A stretch of DNA of 5,115 nucleotides from [Eubacterium] saphenum (GTDB taxonomy: Bacteria; Bacillota; Clostridia; Oscillospirales; Ruminococcaceae), in the NCBI GenBank assembly GCA_004555635.1, contig SFHN01000112.1, positions 1 through 5,115 on the forward strand. The letters run 5' to 3'. Both the position numbers and the translations under genes were made by a program. Each line of letters starts with the position of its first letter. Position 1 is the first letter of the stretch. The notes beneath the pieces are model-generated. The model did not search any database, was not told the DNA's origin, and saw only the letters and a list, made by a program, of their open reading frames with translations. Shown here piece by piece: positions 1-5,115 of the stretch.

Positions 1-570
1 ATGATAGGCAAGTTCATCGATCAGATACTTGACGAGAACACGCTTCCTCGCACGCTCACGTCCTACTCTCCCTGCTTCAGAAAGGAGAAGGGCGCTCACG
101 GTATAGAGGAGCGCGGCGTTTACCGTATCCACCAGTTCGAGAAGCAGGAGATGATTGTTGTCTGCAAGCCCGAGGAATCCGCTATGTGGTTTGACAAGCT
201 GTGGCAGAACACCGTTGACCTGTTCAGAAGCATGGATATCCCCGTAAGAACAATCGAGTGCTGCTCGGGCGACCTCGCAGACCTTAAGGTTAAGAGCTAT
301 GACGTTGAGGCTTGGTCGCCGCGCCAGAAGAAGTACTTTGAGGTAGGCTCCTGCTCCAACCTCGGTGACGCACAGGCGCGCCGCCTGAAAATTCGCGTAA
401 ACGGCAAGGACGGGCAGAAGTACTTCGCGCATACGCTCAACAACACGGTTGTCGCTCCGCCCAGAATGCTTATCGCGTTCCTTGAGAACAACCTCAACGC
501 GGACGGCACGGTAAATATCCCCGAGGTTCTCAGACCGTATATGGGCGGCAAGGACAAAATCGGCGGCTAA
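1..570 (+). CDS. serS: Seryl-tRNA synthetase, C-terminal catalytic fragment (5' end outside window)
   Basis: Class II aminoacyl-tRNA synthetase that activates serine with ATP and charges tRNA-Ser in the cytoplasm. The visible 189 residues cover most of the catalytic domain. Motif 2 is at about residues 25-51 (CFRKE, then RGVYRIHQFEK, containing the ATP-binding arginines). The serine-pocket strand is at 114-128 (EVGSCSNLGDAQARR), and motif 3 is at 144-163 (HTLNNT...PPRMLIAFLEN, with its class-defining arginine at 155). A complete SerRS is about 420-460 residues and begins with a tRNA-binding coiled-coil arm, so the N-terminal half lies upstream. The ATG at base 1 is an internal Met, since nothing before motif 2 could be missing in a real protein. 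Motif 3 reads NNTVVAPPR rather than the usual bacterial NGSGLAVGR, recalling archaeal-style SerRS. The gene ends at TAA 568-570. Identification is by recognised motifs and is very secure. Confidence 0.96.
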   Translation: MIGKFIDQILDENTLPRTLTSYSPCFRKEKGAHGIEERGVYRIHQFEKQEMIVVCKPEESAMWFDKLWQNTVDLFRSMDIPVRTIECCSGDLADLKVKSYDVEAWSPRQKKYFEVGSCSNLGDAQARRLKIRVNGKDGQKYFAHTLNNTVVAPPRMLIAFLENNLNADGTVNIPEVLRPYMGGKDKIGG

Positions 571-587
571 TCTGGCGTTATTATTTT

Positions 588-653
588 GGTGCAGCACCGA
601 CTTTTGGCAAAAGCGGTTTTAGCTGTGCCGAATACGCTTCAGCGGTTTTCGGC
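588..653. other. Intergenic stretch with small inverted repeats, no clear function
   Basis: Downstream of serS lie three short palindromes: GGTGC-A-GCACC (588-598), CTTTT-GGC-AAAAG (601-613), and a larger imperfect one with arms GCCGAA (627-632) and TTCGGC (648-653) enclosing CGCT-TC-AGCG (635-644). AGCGGTTTT also occurs twice (612-620 and 641-649). None is followed by a T-run on the + strand, so they are not convincing terminators, and no ORF or RNA gene is recognisable here. They may simply be structured 3' UTR of the serS mRNA. Confidence 0.3.
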
Positions 654-703
654 GCGTAAAAATATGCGGTGTTGCTTTTGGTAATTAAAAGGGCAGGATA
701 AAT

Positions 704-716
704 ATACAGTCTGTAT
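704..716. promoter_or_regulatory. Candidate operator 1, perfect dyad ATACAG-T-CTGTAT
   Basis: A perfect 6-1-6 palindrome lies immediately upstream of the -35 box. Its size and symmetry suit a dimeric helix-turn-helix repressor such as a TetR-family protein. That family is an inference, because no regulator gene is in the window. The centre is 27 bp from the centre of a near-identical second dyad. Confidence 0.5.
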
Positions 717-717
717 T

Positions 718-746
718 TTTACAACAGAGAATACGGACTGTATAGT
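718..746 (+). promoter_or_regulatory. Sigma-70/SigA-type promoter of the ABC transporter operon
   Basis: TTTACA (718-723) matches the -35 consensus at five of six bases. After exactly 17 bp, TATAGT (741-746) matches the -10 consensus at five of six. Transcription would begin near base 753, giving a leader of about 36 nt that includes the AAGGAG ribosome binding site. The promoter sits between and over two dyad elements, suggesting repression. This is sequence pattern only; the start site is not known. Confidence 0.65.
731..743. promoter_or_regulatory. Candidate operator 2, dyad ATACGG-A-CTGTAT over the -10 region
   Basis: This is a second copy of the dyad with five of six arm positions symmetric. 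It lies in the promoter spacer and overlaps the first bases of the -10 box, so bound protein would block RNA polymerase. Together with the upstream copy it brackets the -35 element. Confidence 0.5.
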
Positions 747-776
747 CCTGCTTTTCGTTTTATGTTGTGCAAATAT

Positions 777-782
777 AAGGAG
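777..782 (+). promoter_or_regulatory. Ribosome binding site AAGGAG setting the ATPase start
   Basis: AAGGAG stands 6 nt before the ATG at 789. The alternative in-frame ATG at 762 has no Shine-Dalgarno sequence and would lie about 9 nt from the predicted transcription start, so 789 is preferred. Confidence 0.85.
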
Positions 783-788
783 CGACTT

Positions 789-1490
789 ATGGCTTTTGTT
801 AAACTAGACAGCGTTTACAAGCGTTATCATATGGGCGAGGTTACGATAAACGCGGCGGACGGAATGAGCTTTGAGATTGAAAGGGGAGAGTTTGTGATAA
901 TTGTCGGGCCAAGCGGCTCGGGCAAAACCACCGTGCTTAATATGCTGGGCGGAATGGACACCTGCGACGATGGCGAAATCAGCGTTGACGGCGCGCGGGT
1001 TGACGGGTTCAGCAGAAAGCAGCTTATCGAGTACCGCAGATATGACATCGGGTTTATCTTTCAGTTCTACAACCTGATACCGAACCTCACCGCAAAGGAG
1101 AACGTTGAGCTTGCCGCACAGACGACGAAGGACTTTATCCCCGCCGCGGAAATTCTTGCAAAGGTCGGGCTTTCGGAAAGGCTAAATAACTTCCCCGCGC
1201 AGCTTTCGGGCGGCGAGCAGCAGCGCGTTTCAATTGCGCGCGCGCTTTCCAAAAAGCCAAAGCTGCTGCTTTGCGACGAGCCGACGGGCGCGCTTGACTA
1301 CAACACGGGAAAGATGATACTGAAGCTGCTTCAGGACACCTGCCGAAGCGACGGAATGACCGTTATCCTGGTAACGCACAACTCCGCGATTGCGCCGATG
1401 GCAGACAGGGTAATCAAAATAAAAAGCAGCAGGGTGCAGGAGATAATCACAAACGACAATCCTACGCCCGTTGAAGAAATAGAGTGGTAA
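789..1490 (+). CDS. ABC transporter ATP-binding protein, MacB/LolD/FtsE family
   Basis: Cytoplasmic ATPase of 233 residues that would power or gate the FtsX-type permease encoded next. All nucleotide-binding motifs are intact: Walker A GPSGSGKT (40-47), Q-loop glutamine 92 in FIFQFYNL, signature LSGGEQQR (139-146), Walker B LLLCDEP (159-165, catalytic Glu164), D-loop ALD (168-170) and H-loop His197 in VTHN. The length and the segments [17 protein letters not shown] and [12 protein letters not shown] are typical of the MacB/LolD/FtsE group, which drives lipoprotein extraction, peptide or antibiotic export, or cell-wall hydrolase control rather than nutrient uptake. The start at 789 is chosen for its AAGGAG 6 nt upstream. 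Upstream lies a promoter with paired dyads, and the stop is 21 bp before the permease start, so the two are co-transcribed. The substrate is not predictable from this subunit. Confidence 0.95.
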   Translation: MAFVKLDSVYKRYHMGEVTINAADGMSFEIERGEFVIIVGPSGSGKTTVLNMLGGMDTCDDGEISVDGARVDGFSRKQLIEYRRYDIGFIFQFYNLIPNLTAKENVELAAQTTKDFIPAAEILAKVGLSERLNNFPAQLSGGEQQRVSIARALSKKPKLLLCDEPTGALDYNTGKMILKLLQDTCRSDGMTVILVTHNSAIAPMADRVIKIKSSRVQEIITNDNPTPVEEIEW

Positions 1491-1498
1491 GGTTTTTC

Positions 1499-1504
1499 GG
1501 AGGG
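1499..1504 (+). promoter_or_regulatory. Ribosome binding site GGAGGG for the TTG-started permease
   Basis: GGAGGG is 7 nt before TTG 1512-1514. This strong Shine-Dalgarno supports the rare start codon. No ATG or GTG occurs in frame between the ATPase stop (1488-1490) and the TTG. The first downstream in-frame ATG (1638) would remove the first membrane helix. Confidence 0.85.
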
Positions 1505-1511
1505 AATTTTC

Positions 1512-4500
1512 TTGAAAGCTGTAAATAAGAACATCATACGGGAAATCCTGAACACGAAAAACAGGTTCCTTTCGATATTTACGATTTGCGCTATCGGCGT
1601 AGGATTTTTCAGCGGTGTGCGCGCAACGCCAGACGATATGACAATGTCGGCGGATATGTACTACGACGAGCGGCGGCTGTTTGACCTGCGAGTTGTGAGC
1701 ACGTTTGGACTGACCGACGACGACGCACAGGCTATCGCGCAGCTTGACGGGGTAGATGAGGTTTACCCGTCTAAATACACCGACCTTGCTATGATTAACG
1801 GCGACGATGAGTATCTGACGCGCGTTTACTCCTACTCCGACAGAGTGAATATCCTTGACATCACCAACGGCCGCGCCCCGCAGGCGGAGGATGAGTGTAT
1901 AGTCAGCTTTAACAGACTGTTTGAGGGAGTAAAAATCGGAGACAAGGTGGCGTTTTCCGATATTACAAACACGGAAGAATTTCCGATAAAATACAAAGAG
2001 TATACAGTTGTCGGCTTGTGTGAAACGCCGCAATACATCTCGATTACACAGCGCGGGAGCACAAACATCGGCGACGGAAAGCTTGACGCGTTTGCTTATA
2101 TTGCACAGAGTAATTTTACGCAGGAAGTATACACGGAGATATACATCAAATCGGATAAGCTTGAAGCAATGCAGAGTTACTCCGACGAGTACGAAGCGCT
2201 GCGCGACGAGATTTCCGATAAGCTTGAGCAGCTAGGCAAGGAGCGCAGCCCGATACGCTACGACGAGGTTGTCGGCGAGGCACTCACGGAAATAGCCGAC
2301 GGCGAAGCGGAGCTTGAAAAAGCGAAGAAAGAGGGCGCCGAGGAGCTTGAAAACGCTCGCGAGGAGCTTTCCGACGCCGAGCGTCAAATCAGCGAAAACG
2401 AGGAAAAACTTGCTGACGCGAAGAAAGAACTTGCCGACGGAGAAGCGCAGCTAAACGACGCGAAAGCGGAACTTGACAGCGCTTTTGAGGAGCTTAACGA
2501 TGGGCAGAAAGAGCTTGACGAAAACCGCGAAAAGCTCGAAGCGGCAGAGCGCGAGCTTGCTGACGCCGCGTCAGAGATAGCGCAGGGTCAGGCGGAGCTT
2601 GATAATGCTAAGAAAACGCTTGACGAAACAAAGGCGCAGCTTGACGCGGGCTATGCGCAGCTTGAAAGCAGCCGCGCGGAGATTAGCGACAAAAAGGCGC
2701 AGATAGCTTTAGCGGAGCAGCAACTTGCCGCAGGCAAGGCGCAGTATGCCGAGGGTCTTGCAGAGTACGAGCAGGGAATGGCGCAGTACAATGCGGCAGC
2801 GGAAAAGCTGCAACAGGCTGAGCAGGCGCTGAAGCAGGCGGAAGCTATATACGGAAAGGATAATCCTCTTGTTGTACAACAGAGAGTAGAAATTGAAGCA
2901 GGGAAAGCTGCCCTAGCCGAAAGCTATGCAAATCTAAAAGCGGCAGAGCAGGTGCTCGGCGAAACAAAGGCGCAGCTTGACGCGGCGGAAAAGGAAATCG
3001 CGGACGGCAAGGCGCAGCTTGAAGCGGGAGAAGCACAGCTGAATGAAGCGCAGGCACAGCTTGACAGCGGCAAGGCGCAGTATGACGGGGGTGTTTTGGA
3101 GTACGAGCAGGCAAAAGCGGAATTTGACAAAGGAAAGGCAGAGTACGAAGCGGGACTTGCCGAATACGAAAGCGGAAAAGCGGAGTTGTCGGCAGGGGAA
3201 AAGAAGCTTTCCGACGGCTGGAGCGAATACAACAGCGCAAAGGCGCTCTTTGACGAAAAGGCGGCGGACTTCGAGAGCGGAAAGCAGGAGATTTTAGACG
3301 GCGAGGAAATGCTTGCCGACGCGAAGCAGCAGTATCAGGACGGACTTCGCGAGTACGAGGACGGGCTTCAAACCTACTACCGCGAGATTGCTGACGCGGA
3401 GTCAGAACTTGCGGACGCGCGGCAAAAGATAATCGACGCGGGCGAGGCGAAGTGGTATATCTTCCTGCGTGACGACAATGTAGGCTACGCGGAATACAAG
3501 AGCAACGCCGAGCGTATCGGAAAAATCGCTTCGATTTTCCCGGTGTTCTTTTTGCTGGTTGCGGCGCTTGTCTGCCTTACGACAATGTCGCGAATGGTTG
3601 AGGAGCAGCGCACGATGATAGGCACGTTTAAGGCGCTGGGCTATTCCGACGGCGTGGTTATGCGCCACTATATGACCTATGCGCTGACAGCGGCGATTTC
3701 CGGCGGACTAATTGGCGCGTTTTTCGGCTGCTTTTTGTTCCCGAAAATCATTATCTTCACTTATTCCATAATGTATAGTATTTCCGATGTATACTATAAG
3801 TTATCACCACTCAATATCGGAATATCGGTCGGAAGTATGGCGCTGACGATTGCGGCGACGGTATTTTTCAGCTGCCGGAAGGCTCTGGGCGAAACCGCAG
3901 CGGAGCTTATGCGCCCAAAGGCGCCGAAATCCGGCAAGCGCGTTTTGCTTGAACGCATTGGGTTTATCTGGAACAGGCTTGGCTTTTTCGGCAAGGTCAC
4001 CGCGCGCAACATTTTCCGCTACAAGCGGCGGATGCTGATGACGATAATCGGCATTGCGGGCTGCACGGCGCTGTCACTGACGGGCTTTGGACTAAAGGAT
4101 TCGATTAAGGATATCGTAAACTTACAGTATAATAACATCTATAAATACAGCGGGTATATTGCGGTCGAGGATAACCTCAGCGATGAACAGCTTTCGGGGA
4201 TATACCTGGAGCTGAACAATTATAACCCCGAAACCGAAACCACCCGCGCGCTGTTGAAACAGTACACCGTTACAAACAACAGCGCAAACGCGCAGTGCTA
4301 TATCGCGGCGGTGGAGAACCCTGTCGTATTTTCTGACATGGTGTCAATGCACGAGCGCGTGTCGAAGAAGGAAATTTCAATGATGGACGGCGCGGTTGTT
4401 ACCGAAAAGCTTGCGAAACTGCTTGGCACAAAGGTCGGCGACACAATAACCGTGCAGATTGACGACAGCACAACGTCTGCGCTTACTGTATCAGCGATAA

Positions 4501-5115
4501 CCGAGCAATACGCGAGCCACTACATCTATGTGACCGAGGAGCTTTACACCGAGGTGTTTGGGTATGCCCCCGAGTATAATATGGTATATTTCAACAACGG
4601 GTTATCAGATGACAAGGAGCAGCAGGAAGTGTTCAGCGAGAAAATGCTGGGAACAGACGGCGTGCTTGCGGTAATGCTTAATTCGGGCGCGTCGGAAAGC
4701 TTCGCGGAGATGGTGAAGATGATGGACCTTGTTGTGCTGGTGCTGATTGTGTCGGCGGGCGCTCTTGCGTTTGTCGTACTGTATAATCTCACGAACGTAA
4801 ACATCACGGAGCGCATACGCGAGATAGCAACGCTGAAAGTTCTCGGCTTCTACGACCGCGAGGTGTCGAGCTACGTTTTCCGCGAAAACATAATACTCTC
4901 GCTGTTCGGAGCGGGCGCGGGTCTGCTGGTGGGCGTTGCGTTGTGCAGGTTTATTGTTGTGACGGCGGAGATTGACGAGGTTATGTTCGGGCGGCAGATT
5001 CACCCGCTGTCGTTTATCCTTTCGTTTGTGATAACGGTTGCTTTTTCGCTTATCGTAAACCTTATAATGACGGGCGTGCTGAAGAAAATCAGTATGGTCG
5101 AGTCGCTGAAATCCG
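1512..5115 (+). CDS. Large FtsX/MacB-type ABC permease with giant extracellular coiled-coil hairpin (3' end outside window)
   Basis: Membrane subunit partnering the ATPase just upstream. 1201 residues are visible without a stop, and the final KKISMVESLKS is typical of the end of such permeases, so few residues should be missing. Order: short cytoplasmic start; TM1 about 20-38; extracellular domain about 39-250 resembling the MacB periplasmic core; coiled coil about 257-645; first FtsX domain with TM2 (672-692), TM3 (723-745) and TM4 (767-790), including the cytoplasmic MSRMVEEQRTMIGTFKALGY coupling region; linker; TM5 about 841-862; second core-like extracellular domain about 863-1070; second FtsX domain with TM6 (1073-1095), TM7 (1127-1149) and TM8 (1166-1188), with TERIREIATLKVLGF. 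MacB-fold proteins transmit ATPase motion across the membrane rather than forming a simple channel. No separate membrane-fusion protein is visible; the coiled coil may play that part. TM limits are by eye. Family assignment is firm, substrate unknown. The start is TTG with a strong ribosome binding site. Confidence 0.93.
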   Translation, partial: MKAVNKNIIREILNTKNRFLSIFTICAIGVGFFSGVRATPDDMTMSADMYYDERRLFDLRVVSTFGLTDDDAQAIAQLDGVDEVYPSKYTDLAMINGDDEYLTRVYSYSDRVNILDITNGRAPQAEDECIVSFNRLFEGVKIGDKVAFSDITNTEEFPIKYKEYTVVGLCETPQYISITQRGSTNIGDGKLDAFAYIAQSNFTQEVYTEIYIKSDKLEAMQSYSDEYEALRDEISDKLEQLGKERSPIRYDEVVGEALTEIADGEAELEKAKKEGAEELENAREELSDAERQISENEEKLADAKKELADGEAQLNDAKAELDSAFEELNDGQKELDENREKLEAAERELADAASEIAQGQAELDNAKKTLDETKAQLDAGYAQLESSRAEISDKKAQIALAEQQLAAGKAQYAEGLAEYEQGMAQYNAAAEKLQQAEQALKQAEAIYGKDNPLVVQQRVEIEAGKAALAESYANLKAAEQVLGETKAQLDAAEKEIADGKAQLEAGEAQLNEAQAQLDSGKAQYDGGVLEYEQAKAEFDKGKAEYEAGLAEYESGKAELSAGEKKLSDGWSEYNSAKALFDEKAADFESGKQEILDGEEMLADAKQQYQDGLREYEDGLQTYYREIADAESELADARQKIIDAGEAKWYIFLRDDNVGYAEYKSNAERIGKIASIFPVFFLLVAALVCLTTMSRMVEEQRTMIGTFKALGYSDGVVMRHYMTYALTAAISGGLIGAFFGCFLFPKIIIFTYSIMYSISDVYYKLSPLNIGISVGSMALTIAATVFFSCRKALGETAAELMRPKAPKSGKRVLLERIGFIWNRLGFFGKVTARNIFRYKRRMLMTIIGIAGCTALSLTGFGLKDSIKDIVNLQYNNIYKYSGYIAVEDNLSDEQLSGIYLELNNYNPETETTRALLKQYTVTNNSANAQCYIAAVENPVVFSDMVSMHERVSKKEISMMDGAVVTEKLAKLLGTKVGDTITVQIDDSTTSALTVSAITEQYASHYIYVTEELYTEVFGYAPEYNMVYFNNGLSDDKEQQEVFSEKMLGTDGVLAVMLNSGASESFAEMVKMMDLVVLVLIVSAGALAFVVLYNLTNVNITERIREIATLKVLGFYDREVSSYVFRENIILSLFGAGAGLLVGVALCRFIVVTAEIDEVMFGRQIHPLSFILSFVITVAFSLIVNLIMTGVLKKISMVESLKS
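2625..2649 (+). repeat. 25-bp direct repeat, copy 1 (copy 2 at 2961-2985)
   Basis: The 25 bases encoding ETKAQLDA plus the next bases recur exactly at 2961-2985, an offset of 336 bp or 16 heptads. A second exact word, GGCAAGGCGCAGTATG, occurs at 2733-2748 and 3069-3084 with the same offset. The shared offset suggests an internal duplication within the coiled-coil coding tract. Confidence 0.75.
2961..2985 (+). repeat. 25-bp direct repeat, copy 2
   Basis: Exact copy of 2625-2649. It encodes ETKAQLDA just after the hairpin tip, in the second helical arm, in the same heptad register as copy 1 in the first arm. Confidence 0.75.

Larger units (their letters stand above)
689..755 (+). terminator. 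Long hairpin, candidate rho-independent terminator of serS
   Basis: The inner arms 703-717 and 730-744 pair over 15 bp with one G-U wobble (712 with 735), closing a 12-nt loop. After an internal loop (699-702 against 745), the outer arms 689-698 and 746-755 add about ten more pairs including two G-U wobbles. A-rich sequence precedes the stem (687-690), and T-rich sequence follows from 752 (TTTTCGTTTT), as expected of a possibly bidirectional intrinsic terminator. The caveat is that the same bases hold a strong promoter match and two dyad operators for the next gene. The symmetry may therefore come mainly from paired protein-binding sites rather than from an RNA hairpin. Confidence 0.5.
2349..3377 (+). 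repeat. 49 uninterrupted coding heptads (21-nt period) within the permease
   Basis: Permease residues 280-622 divide into 49 seven-residue units with no register shift. Leaving aside the central unit 25 (GKDNPLV, residues 448-454), all 48 units end in Leu, Ile, Tyr or Phe, and 39 of 48 have Gly or Ala at the third position, as in ADGKAQL, DSGKAQY or EAGLAEY. Spacing of 4 and 3 between small and large positions is that of a coiled coil with small-large core packing. At DNA level this gives a GC-rich 21-bp periodic tract that also creates spurious ORFs on other frames. Flanking units extend the helix to about residues 257-645. Confidence 0.9.

Noticed and set aside
1..3. ATG at the first base as the start of serS
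   Set aside because: The reading begins just before class II motif 2. The N-terminal arm and motif 1 must lie upstream, so this Met is internal.
297..557. 86-residue - strand open frame
   Set aside because: It lies fully antisense to the conserved SerRS catalytic domain.
762..788. Upstream ATG extending the ATPase by nine residues
   Set aside because: There is no Shine-Dalgarno before 762, whereas AAGGAG is ideally placed for 789. The extra residues MLCKYKERL are unlike the family N-terminus, and 762 lies almost at the predicted transcription start.
1230..2033. 267-residue open frame on the - strand
   Set aside because: It runs antisense across the well-supported ATPase end and permease start, has no recognisable domain and an odd Arg/Val/His-rich composition, and reflects codon bias of the + strand genes.
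2845..3297. Open frames on both strands over the coiled-coil region (Ser/Ala/Cys/Pro-rich or Arg/Lys-rich)
   Set aside because: Their low-complexity composition is the out-of-frame reading of the 21-bp periodic heptad tract. They lack credible starts and domains.
2349..3377. Periodic tract as a CRISPR array or satellite DNA
   Set aside because: The period is 21 bp, in frame, with degenerate units and no spacers. It is a protein heptad repeat.
4544..5003. Two overlapping - strand open frames
   Set aside because: They are antisense to the second extracellular and FtsX domains of the permease, with no domain or convincing ribosome binding site.

Overview
The window looks like chromosomal DNA from a Gram-positive anaerobe of the Clostridia, possibly Oscillospiraceae/Ruminococcus-like. 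The basis is moderate GC, strong AGGAGG-type ribosome binding sites, a TTG start codon, an unusual seryl-tRNA synthetase form, and a two-gene ABC exporter of a kind common in gut Firmicutes. The lineage is an inference from protein style, not a database match. All real genes read on the + strand.

Layout: (1) 1-570 is the C-terminal catalytic part of seryl-tRNA synthetase (serS), cut by the left edge. (2) 571-788 is an intergenic control region. It holds a long imperfect inverted repeat (689-755) that could be the serS terminator. The same bases contain a good sigma-70-type promoter (TTTACA, 17 bp, TATAGT) flanked and overlapped by two copies of a short dyad, ATACAG-N-CTGTAT, which look like operators for a dimeric repressor. 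(3) 789-1490 is a MacB/LolD/FtsE-type ABC ATPase. (4) 1512 to the right edge is a very large FtsX/MacB-type permease (1201 residues visible, probably only a few missing). It starts at TTG and stays open to the end of the window.

How the parts work together: the ATPase and permease are 21 bp apart and almost certainly form one exporter or mechanotransmission complex expressed from the regulated promoter. serS is an unrelated housekeeping neighbour.

The notable element is inside the permease. Its first extracellular domain carries about 390 residues of coiled coil. This contains 49 consecutive heptads without a register shift; the one lacking helix character (GKDNPLV) is exactly number 25, so there are 24 heptads on each side. 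Each arm then has a single 11-residue unit at its base. This mirror symmetry argues for an antiparallel helical hairpin about 29 nm long projecting from the membrane, long enough in principle to cross much of a Gram-positive wall. The function and substrate cannot be read from the sequence.
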